NCBI GenBank assembly: GCA_963811605.1
Contig: CAWESA010000014.1
Location: 91,838-155,837, forward strand
Source of the DNA: CAVQLX01 sp963811605
Lineage (GTDB): Bacteria; Desulfobacterota; Binatia; DP-6
Length of the DNA stretch: 64,000 nt
Reading direction: 5' to 3'
The first letter of the stretch is position 1; every line of letters begins with the position of its first letter. Below, piece by piece: positions 48,986 through 57,583 of the stretch. A program made the translations under genes and the position numbers. Under the pieces are notes generated by a model. It was given only the letters and a program-made list of their open reading frames with translations. It ran no database searches and was not told the origin of the DNA.

Positions 48986-49746
48986 GACCGTCCCCCGTGC
49001 ACCAGCGTGCCGATGCGCACGCCGGACACCGCTCGCATGATGTTACCCCGCTCCAGCATGTTGAACACGAGGATCGGCAGCCCGTTGTCCATGCAGAGCG
49101 AGATCGCCGTGGAGTCCATCACCTGGAGCCCACGGTTGAGCACGTCGATGTAGGTGAGCTCCTCGAACCGTTTCGCCGAAGGATGCTTCTCCGGGTCGGC
49201 GTCGTACACGCCGTCGACCCGTGTGGCCTTGAAGATCACGTCGGCGCCGATCTCCATGGCGCGCAGGCTGGCCGCCGTGTCGGTGGTGAAGAACGGGTTG
49301 CCGGTGCCGGCGGCGAAGATGACCACCCGTCCCTTCTCGAGATGCCGCGTCGCGCGCCGGCGAATGTAGGGTTCGGCCACCTGCCGCATCTCGATCGCCG
49401 ACAGCACCCGGGTGGCGACGCCGATCTTCTCGAGGCCGTCCTGCAGCGCCAGCGCGTTGATGACCGTGGCCAGCATGCCCATGTAGTCGCTGGTGGCGCG
49501 ATCCATGCCGCGGGCGCTGCCCTCGAGGCCGCGGAAGATGTTGCCGCCGCCGATGACGAGAGCGAGCTCGCACCCCGCACCGTGCACCTCGCGCAGCTCC
49601 GACGCGAAGCCGGCCAGGAGCCCCTGATCGATGCCGTAGCCCGACTCCCCCGCGAGCGCCTCTCCGCTGAGCTTCAGGAGGACGCGGCGATAACCCCCGG
49701 TGCGCGGCGAAGCCGGCCCGGGCTCAGGCTCCGGGCGCGCCTCCAG
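48982..49746 (-). CDS. pyrH: UMP kinase
   Basis: PyrH makes UDP from UMP. Conserved parts are YRRVLLKLSGEALAGESGYG, VIGGGNIFRG, YMGMLATVINALAL, GTGNPFFTTDTAASLRA and KATRVDGVYDADPEKHP. The frame has no ATG, GTG or TTG before the YRRVLLKLSGEAL core; the first GTG (49587) would remove the nucleotide-binding start. A CTG at 49746 has AAGGAG 7 nt upstream (49754-49759), an ideal position, and gives a 254-residue protein with a short Pro/Glu-rich extension (EARPEPEPGPASPRTGG). The start would overlap the tsf end by 23 nt. Confidence 0.87.
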   Translation of the reverse strand: MEARPEPEPGPASPRTGGYRRVLLKLSGEALAGESGYGIDQGLLAGFASELREVHGAGCELALVIGGGNIFRGLEGSARGMDRATSDYMGMLATVINALALQDGLEKIGVATRVLSAIEMRQVAEPYIRRRATRHLEKGRVVIFAAGTGNPFFTTDTAASLRAMEIGADVIFKATRVDGVYDADPEKHPSAKRFEELTYIDVLNRGLQVMDSTAISLCMDNGLPILVFNMLERGNIMRAVSGVRIGTLVHGGRS

Positions 49747-50380
49747 CGGGAGTCTCCTTTTGGGCCTCGCGCTCCTCCGCCTGGCGATCCGCCGACTCGC
49801 CGAGCTGGAAGCGCGCGAAGCGCCGGACGGTGATGTTCTCGCCCAGCCGGGCGATCGCCTCCTGCACCAGATCCTTCACCGCGCGATCGCTCTGCTTGAT
49901 GAAGGGCTGCTCCAGGAGACAGACGTCCTTGTAGTAACGCTCGAGCTGGCCGGTGACGATCCGCTCGATCACCGGCGCGGGCTTGCCGCTCTGCTCCGCC
50001 TGGACGCGGTAGATGGCGCGCTCGCTCTCCAGCTCGGCCTCGGGCACGTCCTCGCGTCGCACCCAGCGCGGGCTGGCGGCGGCGACCTGCATCGCGACGT
50101 CGCGGACCAGCTGCTGGAACTCGTCGGTCCGCGCGACGAAGTCGGTCTCGCAGTTCACCTCGACGAGCACGCCGATCTTCGCGCCGGGGTGGATGTAGGA
50201 CGCCACGGCGCCGTCGGTCGCGATCCGCGATCCCTTCTTCGCCGCCTTGGCGAGGCCCTTCTCGCGCAGCACGCGGAGCGCCTTCTCGACGTCACCCTGT
50301 GCTTCGCCGAGGGCCTTCTGGCAGTCGAGGAGCCCCGCGCCGGTCTTCTCGCGCAGCTCCTTGACGAGCGCCATGCTCAT
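49724..50380 (-). CDS. tsf: elongation factor Ts (short form)
   Basis: The 218-residue protein exchanges GDP on EF-Tu. The N-terminal UBA-like domain has VKELREKTGAGLLDCQKALG, and the core VLVEVNCETDFVARTDEFQQ. It is shorter than the E. coli protein (283 residues), like the compact forms of several phyla. The last 25 residues are low-complexity. The start overlaps the rpsB stop (ATGA). Confidence 0.93.
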   Translation of the reverse strand: MSMALVKELREKTGAGLLDCQKALGEAQGDVEKALRVLREKGLAKAAKKGSRIATDGAVASYIHPGAKIGVLVEVNCETDFVARTDEFQQLVRDVAMQVAAASPRWVRREDVPEAELESERAIYRVQAEQSGKPAPVIERIVTGQLERYYKDVCLLEQPFIKQSDRAVKDLVQEAIARLGENITVRRFARFQLGESADRQAEEREAQKETPAGGAPGA

Positions 50381-51159
50381 GCCGCCGGCCCCTCCGCCAC
50401 CATCTCCTCGTCGTCCGCGGGAGCCGCGCCGTTCGTGGCCCCGTCGGTCTCGCCGCCGCGCTGCCGCTCCTCGTACAGATTGCGGCCCTCGATGATCGCC
50501 TCGGCGATCGCGGCGCAGAACAGCCGGATGGCGCGGATGGCGTCGTCGTTTCCCGGGACCTTGTAGTCGATCATGTCGGGATCGCAGTTGGTGTCGACCA
50601 CCGCCACGACGGGAATGCCGAGCTTGTTGGCCTCCTTGACGGCGATCTCTTCCTTCTTCGGGTCGATCACGAAGAGGGCGTCGGGAAGCTTGCGCAAGCC
50701 CTTGATGCCGCCGAGCGAGGAGAGCAGCTTCTCGCGCTCGCGCCGCAGGCCCTGCACCTCCTTCTTGGTCAGCGCCTCGGCGACCTGCGAATCCTCGAGC
50801 ATCTCCTCGAGCTTCTTCAGACGGTCGATCGACTGCTTGATGGTCTGGAAGTTGGTGAGCATGCCGCCGAGCCATCTCGTGTTCACGTAGAAGGCGCCGC
50901 AGCGCTCGGCCTCTTCGCGGATGGCGTCCTGCGCCTGCGGCTTGGTGCCGACGAAGAGGAGCTGTCCGCCCTGCGCGGTGCGCTCGCGCACGAAGTTGTA
51001 CGCGTCGCGGAACATCTTCACCGTTTGCTGGAGGTCGATGATGTAGATGCCATTGCGGGCGCCGAAGATGTACGGCTTCATCTTCGGGTTCCACCGGCTC
51101 GTCTGGTGTCCGAAGTGCACACCGGCCTCGAGCAGATTCTTCATCGTGACGTCGGTCAT
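50377..51159 (-). CDS. rpsB: 30S ribosomal protein S2
   Basis: The 260-residue S2 protein has the usual motifs: LLEAGVHFGHQTSRWNPKM, YIFGARNGIYIIDLQQTVKM, NTRWLGGMLTNFQTIKQSID and PVVAVVDTNCDPD with IDYKVPGNDDAIRAI. A Glu/Ala-rich tail follows. It is the promoter-proximal gene of rpsB-tsf-pyrH-frr-uppS-cdsA-rseP-tsaB. A TTGCCT/TACAGG pair about 18 nt apart in the upstream gap is a weak promoter candidate. Confidence 0.96.
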   Translation of the reverse strand: MTDVTMKNLLEAGVHFGHQTSRWNPKMKPYIFGARNGIYIIDLQQTVKMFRDAYNFVRERTAQGGQLLFVGTKPQAQDAIREEAERCGAFYVNTRWLGGMLTNFQTIKQSIDRLKKLEEMLEDSQVAEALTKKEVQGLRREREKLLSSLGGIKGLRKLPDALFVIDPKKEEIAVKEANKLGIPVVAVVDTNCDPDMIDYKVPGNDDAIRAIRLFCAAIAEAIIEGRNLYEERQRGGETDGATNGAAPADDEEMVAEGPAA

Positions 51160-51255
51160 AGCAGGCGCTGCGCGCTCAACCCTCCCTTCGAGAGCTTCGG
51201 GAAATCGGGACCCTGTACCAGAAACCGAGGCGTCGAGGCAATCTGGATCCTGGCC

Positions 51256-52662
51256 TCACTGGCTCATGGAGTCGAGGAATTCCTGGTTCACCTTGGTCCC
51301 CTTGATCTTGTCGTGCAGGAATTCCATGGCCTCGACGGTGTTCAGCTGGGTGAGGAGCTTGCGGAGGATCCAGACCCGGTTGAGCACCTCCCGCGGCAGC
51401 AGGAGCTCCTCCTTGCGGGTGCCGGACCGGGCGACGTCCATGGCGGGGAACATGCGCCGGTCCATGAGCCTCCGGTCGAGGTGGATCTCGAGGTTCCCGG
51501 TGCCCTTGAACTCCTCGAAGATCACCTCGTCCATGCGGCTCCCCGTGTCCACCAGCGCGGTGCCGATGATGGTGAGGCTGCCGCCTTCCTCGATGTTGCG
51601 GGCGGCGCCGAAGAACTTCTTCGGACCGCGGAGCGCGTTGGAGTCGACGCCGCCCGACAGGATCTTGCCGCTCGGCGGAACCACTGCGTTGTAGGCGCGC
51701 GCCAGGCGGGTGATCGAATCGAGCAGGATCACGACGTCGCGGCCGTGCTCGACCAGGCGCTTCGCCTTCTCGATCACCATCTCCGCCACCTGGACGTGGC
51801 GCGTCGCGGGCTCGTCGAACGTCGAGCTCACCACCTCGCCCTTCACCGAGCGCTGCATGTCGGTGACCTCCTCGGGTCGCTCGTCGATCAGCAGCACGAT
51901 GAGCACGACGTCGGGGTGATTGGCGGTGATCCCGTGGGCGATGTTCTGCAGCATCATCGTCTTGCCGGTGCGCGGCGCGGCGACGATGAGCCCGCGCTGC
52001 CCCTTCCCCACCGGGGTGAGCAGGTCGATGACGCGGGTGGTGAAATCCTGGTGGTCGAATTCCAGGGTCAGCTGCTCCTCCGGGTAGAGCGGCGTCAGGT
52101 TGTCGAACAGGATCTTCTCCCGCGCACGATCGGGCTCCTCGAAGTTGATCGTCTCGATCTTCAGGAGGGCGAAGTAGCGCTCGCCCTCCTTGGGAGGACG
52201 GATCTGGCCCGACACGACGTCGCCCGTACGCAGGTTGAAGCGCCGGATCTGGCTCGGCGAGACGTAGATGTCGTCCGGGCCCGGCAGGTAGTTGTAGTCG
52301 GGGCAGCGCAGGAATCCGAAGCCGTCGGGCAGGATCTCGAGCACGCCCGCACCGCTCACGGCTCCGTTCAGCTCGGCCTGGGCCTGGAGGATGGCGAAGA
52401 TGAGCTCCTGCCGGCGCAGGGCGGCCGCGGCATCGATGTGCATCTCCCTGGCCAGGAGCGCCAGGTCGGCGATCTTCTTCTCCTTCAGATCCTGGAGATT
52501 GAGGACCGGGACGTTGGCCGACGGCTCTGGCGGCGCGGGCTCGTCGGCCGACACCCCGTCGATCGGGGAGGGCACATCGCTCGGGGCCGGCGGGGCGGCA
52601 ACCGCCACCGCGACCTTGCCCCGGACGCGCGGCGAGGCGTCACCCGACGAGCGCTCTCGCAT
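51256..52662 (-). CDS. rho: transcription termination factor Rho
   Basis: The Rho helicase ends transcription at unstructured C-rich RNA. The protein has a Pro/Ala-rich N-terminal extension of about 60 residues, the RNA-binding cold-shock-like domain (GVLEILPDGFGFLRCPDYNY, DIYVSPSQIRRFNLRTGD), and the ATPase core with GLIVAAPRTGKT (P-loop), VLLIDERPEEVTDM and ILLDSITRLARAYN. I place the start at ATG 52662 (468 residues); ATG 52704 would add 14. Neither has a clear ribosome binding site. Confidence 0.93.
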   Translation of the reverse strand: MRERSSGDASPRVRGKVAVAVAAPPAPSDVPSPIDGVSADEPAPPEPSANVPVLNLQDLKEKKIADLALLAREMHIDAAAALRRQELIFAILQAQAELNGAVSGAGVLEILPDGFGFLRCPDYNYLPGPDDIYVSPSQIRRFNLRTGDVVSGQIRPPKEGERYFALLKIETINFEEPDRAREKILFDNLTPLYPEEQLTLEFDHQDFTTRVIDLLTPVGKGQRGLIVAAPRTGKTMMLQNIAHGITANHPDVVLIVLLIDERPEEVTDMQRSVKGEVVSSTFDEPATRHVQVAEMVIEKAKRLVEHGRDVVILLDSITRLARAYNAVVPPSGKILSGGVDSNALRGPKKFFGAARNIEEGGSLTIIGTALVDTGSRMDEVIFEEFKGTGNLEIHLDRRLMDRRMFPAMDVARSGTRKEELLLPREVLNRVWILRKLLTQLNTVEAMEFLHDKIKGTKVNQEFLDSMSQ

Positions 52663-52847
52663 CGTCAGCTCAGGCCCCCCACCGACCGGTGGAGTCCCGT
52701 GCATTGCGCATGGCAGTGGTCACGACTATCGACACCGGAAACCGGCGTTGATCCGGAGGGAAGTGACGAGAACCTCAGTAGCGTTCTGGCGAGACGGGCC
52801 GCGACCGACCCGGTGGAGCCGGAAGGTAGGGAAAGCACCGGAGGGTG

Positions 52848-53813
52848 TCAAGACAGCGCGACCCGGCGAAGCCCGTCCAGGAGGTCCGCGAGGTCGGCCG
52901 GCAAGGGGGCCCGGACCACGACGGCCTCGCCCGACACCGGATGGGTAAAGGCGAGCGATTCCGCGTGCAAGGCCTGGCGGGGGCACGCGGCCAGGATCGC
53001 GGCGACGGACGGAGGCGGCGCAGGCCGGCTGCGCCCGCCGCCGTAGAGACGATCGCCCACGATGGGATGGCCGATGGCGGCCAGGTGGACCCGCAGCTGG
53101 TGCGTCCGGCCGGTCTCCGGGGCGAGCCGCAGCAGGGAGGCGCCGGCGAAGCGCTCGACGACCTCGTAGCGGGTCACCGCCGCCCGCCCTCGCCGCGTTC
53201 GCACGCTCATGCGCTGGCGGTGCTGGGGATGGCGTCCGATCGCCTGGTCGACCACGCCGGCGTTCGCGCGGACCACGCCGTGCACCACCGCGACGTAGCG
53301 CTTGGAGAGCGTGCGGTCGCGGAACTGTCTGGCCAATCCCTCCAGCGCCTGGGGCGTGCGCGCGACCAGCAGCACGCCCGACGTGTCACGGTCGAGACGG
53401 TGCACGATGCCGGGACGGTCGGGATCTCCGACGCCCGCGAGGGTGCCCAGGTGATGGAGCAAGGCATTCACCACCGTCCCGCTGCGTGCACCCGGCGCGG
53501 GATGCACGACCATCCCGGGCGGCTTGTCGATGGCGAGGAGGTGGGCATCCTCGTACAGCAACGTGAGCGGCAGCGCCTCCGCCTCGACGCCGGCCGGCTC
53601 GGGTGGCGGCACCGTCACGCTGACGCGTTCGCCCGAGCGCAGCGCGTGGGCCGCCTTGCGCGGCTGCCCGTCGACGGACACCAGCCCGTCGTCGAGCAGG
53701 CCCTTGGCCCGCGACCGGGTGCCGAGCGCGGGCAACGTGGCGAGGAAGCGATCGAGCCGCATACCGGCCGCATCCGCCGGCACCTCGACGACCACCCTGC
53801 GGGCGCGCGTCAC
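52848..53813 (-). CDS. rluD: ribosomal large subunit pseudouridine synthase (RluD-type)
   Basis: The 321-residue protein has an N-terminal S4 domain (MRLDRFLATLPALGTRSRAK) and the catalytic domain with HRLDRDTSGVLLVART (catalytic Asp), and ETGRTHQLRVHLAAIGHPIV. It modifies 23S rRNA, probably near positions 1911-1917 if it is true RluD. Start is GTG at 53813, 1 nt after the ribF stop (TGAGGTG), so coupled. Confidence 0.88.
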   Translation of the reverse strand: MTRARRVVVEVPADAAGMRLDRFLATLPALGTRSRAKGLLDDGLVSVDGQPRKAAHALRSGERVSVTVPPPEPAGVEAEALPLTLLYEDAHLLAIDKPPGMVVHPAPGARSGTVVNALLHHLGTLAGVGDPDRPGIVHRLDRDTSGVLLVARTPQALEGLARQFRDRTLSKRYVAVVHGVVRANAGVVDQAIGRHPQHRQRMSVRTRRGRAAVTRYEVVERFAGASLLRLAPETGRTHQLRVHLAAIGHPIVGDRLYGGGRSRPAPPPSVAAILAACPRQALHAESLAFTHPVSGEAVVVRAPLPADLADLLDGLRRVALS

Positions 53814-53814
53814 C

Positions 53815-54759
53815 TCAGGAGCCGGCCGGGTCGGCGTGCGCCAGCACCTCGCGCGTGCGCGCGACGTCGGCGGCAATGGCCTGGCGCAGCGCTTCCGGCC
53901 CGGCGAAGCGTCTCTCGCCGCGCAAGCGCTCGACGAGCTCGAGCGTCAGCCAGCGTCCGTACAGGTCGCCCTCGAAATCGAGCAGGTAGACCTCGACCGT
54001 ACGGCGCAGGGTGCCGAAGGTAGGCCGCACCCCGACGTTCAGCACCGCGGGCAGCGTCCGCCCGTCGAGGAGGACGTGCACGGCGTAGACGCCGTCGGCA
54101 GGCAGGAGCAGCCCGCGACGGCGGTGCAGGTTGGCAGTCGGAAAGCCGAGCGTGCGGCCGCGTTGTTCGCCGAGGATGACGCGGCCGCGTAGCGTGAACG
54201 GCCGGCCGAGCAGCGCGCCGGCGCCGCGAACGTCGCCGGCCGCGATCAGCTGGCGCAGCGCCGTGCTGCTCACCTGCGCCTCACCCACCGTGACCGGTCC
54301 GACCGCGTCGACGGCGAAGCCGTGCCGGGCCCCGAGCGCCTGGAGGGTCTCGAGGGTGCCCGCGCGGCCGCGTCCGAAGGTCACGTTGTAGCCGACCACG
54401 ACATGCAGCAGCTCGAGGTGGGCAGCGAGGAAATCGCGCACGAAGGCCTCGGGATCGAGGGACGCGAACGACGGCGTGAAGCGCTGGACCACGGCCACAT
54501 CGACATCCAGCTCGCGCAAGCGCGACAGCCGATCACGCAGCGACTGCAGGAGGGGCGGCGCCTTGTCCGGCGCCACGACCGCGATCGGATGCGGATGGAA
54601 GGTGAGCACGACGACCTGTCCGCCGGCGGCATGCGCTTCCTCGAGCGCCCGGCGGACGATCGCCTGGTGACCCAGGTGCATGCCGTCGAAGTTGCCGAGC
54701 GTGAGCACGACGCGGCGGAGCGGCGGCACGACCTGCCCCAGATGGCGAATCACCCGCAT
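53815..54759 (-). CDS. ribF: bifunctional riboflavin kinase/FAD synthetase
   Basis: The 314-residue enzyme makes FMN and FAD. The N-terminal FAD synthetase domain has LTLGNFDGMHLGHQAIVRRA and VVVLTFHPHPIAV; the C-terminal riboflavin kinase domain has LGFPTANLH, GVYAVHVLLDGRTLPAVLNV and VEVYLLDFEGDLYG. Length is normal. It is upstream of rluD with a 1-nt gap. Confidence 0.93.
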   Translation of the reverse strand: MRVIRHLGQVVPPLRRVVLTLGNFDGMHLGHQAIVRRALEEAHAAGGQVVVLTFHPHPIAVVAPDKAPPLLQSLRDRLSRLRELDVDVAVVQRFTPSFASLDPEAFVRDFLAAHLELLHVVVGYNVTFGRGRAGTLETLQALGARHGFAVDAVGPVTVGEAQVSSTALRQLIAAGDVRGAGALLGRPFTLRGRVILGEQRGRTLGFPTANLHRRRGLLLPADGVYAVHVLLDGRTLPAVLNVGVRPTFGTLRRTVEVYLLDFEGDLYGRWLTLELVERLRGERRFAGPEALRQAIAADVARTREVLAHADPAGS

Positions 54760-54822
54760 CGAAAGCCCCCGCCGGTATAGCCCAGGCCGCCGGGGCAGTG
54801 AAAATCCCCGCCCCCGCGACGT

Positions 54823-55743
54823 CTAGTGCTCGAGCTCGACGAGCTTCTGGCGGGCCCGCGACGCCTCGGCCGACGCCGGGTAGTCCTTGATCAGCTTGGA
54901 GAGCGCGAGCCGCGCATCGGGGGCGTTGCCCATGCGCACGAAGAGCAGCCCTTGCTGCCAGAGGGCGGCGGGCGCCTTGTCGCCCTTCGGGTAGCGCGTC
55001 ACCACGTCGTAGAATTCCGTCACCGCCCTGTTGTTGTCGCCCCGCGCGGCGGCGCAGCGCGCCTGCCAGTAGAGGGCGTTGTCGGCCAGCGGCGACCCCT
55101 TGCTGCGGCTCGACAGCCCGCTCAGCTGCGACCCGGCCTGGGTACAGTCACCGCGCGACAGGCCCTGGAGAGCACTCAGGTAGTCACCCCGCTCCGGCAC
55201 GTCGATCGTGCCCGCGACCGCCTGATCCTGCGCCACCTCGCGACGCCACTCATCGTCGATCACGGCGAGCGGCGGCGGCGGCAGCGTGGTGGTGGGAGGA
55301 GGCATGGCCGCGGCCAGCTGCTGATCGGTGCTCGGCGGGGTGCCACCCTCGGGCGCAGGAGGAATGGGCGGCGCCTCTCCGAGCACGGGAGGCGGCGAGA
55401 TGGGCGATCCCGGGGGCAGGGTGGCGATGCTGTTCGGATCCGGCGTCATCCCGATCGGCTGTGAATCCGATTCCATCTGGTGGACCCTCTCCTCGAGCTC
55501 CTGGATGCGCTCCCGTTCCGGCGTCGGCTCGTAACCGGCCGACGTGCGCGAACGCGGGTGTCCTTCCTCCACGTCGGCCCGCAGCCGCTCCACCTCCCGC
55601 TTCACCTGCTGCAGGGAGCGGTTCTGCTGTCCGACGAGGGTGCGAAAGCGCTTCTCCTGCTCCAGCAGATCGGCGCGCGTGGCGCATCCGGCCACCAGCA
55701 CGGCCAGCCCCAGCCCGAGCGCCCGGCTCAACGTGTGCGTCAT
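54823..55743 (-). CDS. cpoB: CpoB/YbgF-type Tol-Pal associated lipoprotein
   Basis: The 306-residue protein starts with a lipoprotein signal (LAVLVAGC). A coiled coil follows (LEQEKRFRTLVGQQNRSLQQ), then a Pro-rich linker and a C-terminal tetratricopeptide region (ALYWQARCAAARGDNNRAVT, LWQQGLLFVRMGNAPDARLA). In E. coli CpoB links peptidoglycan synthesis with Tol; that protein has a cleavable rather than lipoprotein signal. The ATG overlaps the pal stop (ATGA). Confidence 0.88.
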   Translation of the reverse strand: MTHTLSRALGLGLAVLVAGCATRADLLEQEKRFRTLVGQQNRSLQQVKREVERLRADVEEGHPRSRTSAGYEPTPERERIQELEERVHQMESDSQPIGMTPDPNSIATLPPGSPISPPPVLGEAPPIPPAPEGGTPPSTDQQLAAAMPPPTTTLPPPPLAVIDDEWRREVAQDQAVAGTIDVPERGDYLSALQGLSRGDCTQAGSQLSGLSSRSKGSPLADNALYWQARCAAARGDNNRAVTEFYDVVTRYPKGDKAPAALWQQGLLFVRMGNAPDARLALSKLIKDYPASAEASRARQKLVELEH

Positions 55744-56276
55744 TTTGCGTTCACCACCGAGTGCGCGCGCCGGTTGCGCGCCCAGCACTCCTCGGTCTCC
55801 TCCTGGCACAGCGGCAGCTCCTTCCCGTAGCTGATCGTCGTTACGCGGTCGGCGCCCAGGCCCTGTGTGACCAGATACTCCTGCACCCCCTTCGCCCGCC
55901 GGGCGCCGAGCGCCAGATTGTACTCGATCGTGCCCCGATCGTCGCAATGCCCTTCGATCTCGACGCGTGCGTTCGGGTTGTCGCGCAGCCACGCCAGGTT
56001 CTGATCGAGGACCTCGCGCGCGGTCTCGTCGAGATCGTCGCTGTCGTACGCGAAGTGCACGTCCTGGAGCGCGCCGCCCTCGTCGGGACCGAGTCCCTCG
56101 CGCGCCCGGTCGAGGCTGCCAGCCGGGGGCAGGCCCTCGTCGGCGATGCCGCCGCCGACCCCCTGCGGGCCGGGCTTGGGCGCGTTCCTGGAGCAGCCCA
56201 CCGCCATCGCCGCCGACATCGCCAGGGCAAGCAGCCAGGGCGCCCCTCCCCGCCACGACCTCCGCTTCGTCTGCAC
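55740..56276 (-). CDS. pal: peptidoglycan-associated lipoprotein Pal
   Basis: The 178-residue protein starts at GTG 56276 with GAGGA upstream. It has a lipobox at MAVGC and an OmpA-type domain (VHFAYDSDDLDETAREVLDQ, ARVEIEGHCDDRGTIEYNLA, LGARRAKGVQEYLV). It sits in the outer membrane and binds peptidoglycan and TolB. An upstream GTG (56306) would add 10 residues before the signal peptide and is less likely. Confidence 0.93.
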   Translation of the reverse strand: MQTKRRSWRGGAPWLLALAMSAAMAVGCSRNAPKPGPQGVGGGIADEGLPPAGSLDRAREGLGPDEGGALQDVHFAYDSDDLDETAREVLDQNLAWLRDNPNARVEIEGHCDDRGTIEYNLALGARRAKGVQEYLVTQGLGADRVTTISYGKELPLCQEETEECWARNRRAHSVVNAK

Positions 56277-56284
56277 AGGCGTCC

Positions 56285-57583
56285 TCAGTCCAGCCGCGAG
56301 GACCACGCCGGCTGGCTATCATCGCCGTTTCCGGTGGTCAATTGTTTCTGCGTCCGGCCGTCGCGATCGGCGAGCCACAGCAGGCGCGGGCCGCTGCGCG
56401 ACGACGAGAAGATCAAGTAGCGGCCGTCGGGCGCCCACGACGGATCCTCGTTGCTTCCCACGCTGGTGATCGTGCGAGCCCCCGAGCCGTCGGCGCTCGC
56501 GACCACGATCTGGAACTGGTTCCCGATGCGGGTCGCGAAGGCGATCCGATCGCCCTTCGGCGACCATGCAGGCGACGTGTTGTAGGTGCCGATCAGCGAG
56601 ACCCGGCGGACGTCGGACCCATCGACGTTCATGGCGTAGATCTGCGGCGTGCCGGCGCGGCGCGAGCAGAACACGAAGCGCCTCCCGTCGGGCGCCCACG
56701 CGGGCGACACGTCGATGTCCCAGTGATCGGTGAGGCGGCGCACCACCGCACCCCAGCGATCGAGCAGCTCGATGTCGGAGTTGCCGTCCTCCTCGCGCGT
56801 GGCGAGCACCTGCGTCCCGTCGGGCGACCAGGCGCCCCCCAGGTACACCTTGTTCTCGCTCGAGAACTGGGCCGCCGCACGGCGCGCCAGGTCGAGCTCG
56901 AAGAGGCGCGGCTGGTGGTCGCGGAACGAGGTGAAGAGGATTCCGCGCAGGTCCGGCCGCCAGCTCGGCGAGAGCGTGATCGACCGTTCGCTGGTGAGCT
57001 TCTCCGGCGCCGCCATGTCGAAGGTGTATGCGTAGACGTCCTTCAGGCGGCCCGCGCGGGTGCTGATGAGCGCGATCCTGGAATCGAACGGGCCGCGCTC
57101 GCCGGTGAGCACCTCGAGCAGCTGATCCGCATAGCGGTGCGCCAGGCGCGGCAGCTCGCTGCGAGGTCCCTGGAGTCGGCGCCCCGCCTCGGGGACGTCG
57201 CGGCGCTCGGTGACGTCGAAGAGCCGCGCCTCGAGCGAGACCGTGTCGCCGGAGGTCTCGATGGTGCCCTTCACCAGCTCCTGCGCGCCGATGGCGCTCC
57301 AGCCGACGTAGTCGATCGCTTCGGGCGCCACGCCCGCACCCTCGACGAACGTCCTCGGGTCGAGGACGCGGAAGTAGCCCGAGAGCTCGAGGTCGCGCGA
57401 CAGGACACGCGCGAACTCCTGGCCGAGCGGATCCACCGCGCCGGCGTGCTCGAGCGGCACCACCGCGATGGTCAGCGTCTCGCTGCCGGGACCGAAGATG
57501 CTGCCGGTGACGACGGCGCACACCGGCGAGGCCGCGCCCAGCGTGGTCGCGAGCAGCATGAGGACGAGCCGGGCGGTGCTCAT
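56285..57583 (-). CDS. tolB: Tol-Pal system protein TolB
   Basis: The 432-residue periplasmic protein has a signal peptide (LVLMLLATTLGAASPVCA), an N-terminal alpha/beta domain and a six-bladed propeller of WD40-like repeats: SPSWRPDLRGILFTSF, GAWSPDGTQVLATR, SPAWAPDGRRFVFCS, SPAWSPKGDRIAF and DPSWAPDGRYLIF. It binds Pal and TolA. The start overlaps the tolA stop (ATGA). Confidence 0.95.
   Translation of the reverse strand: MSTARLVLMLLATTLGAASPVCAVVTGSIFGPGSETLTIAVVPLEHAGAVDPLGQEFARVLSRDLELSGYFRVLDPRTFVEGAGVAPEAIDYVGWSAIGAQELVKGTIETSGDTVSLEARLFDVTERRDVPEAGRRLQGPRSELPRLAHRYADQLLEVLTGERGPFDSRIALISTRAGRLKDVYAYTFDMAAPEKLTSERSITLSPSWRPDLRGILFTSFRDHQPRLFELDLARRAAAQFSSENKVYLGGAWSPDGTQVLATREEDGNSDIELLDRWGAVVRRLTDHWDIDVSPAWAPDGRRFVFCSRRAGTPQIYAMNVDGSDVRRVSLIGTYNTSPAWSPKGDRIAFATRIGNQFQIVVASADGSGARTITSVGSNEDPSWAPDGRYLIFSSSRSGPRLLWLADRDGRTQKQLTTGNGDDSQPAWSSRLD

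Noticed and set aside
51025..53046. Long + strand frame over rpsB and rho
   Set aside because: Antisense of conserved genes, rich in Arg/Asp/Val; no ribosome binding site or family.
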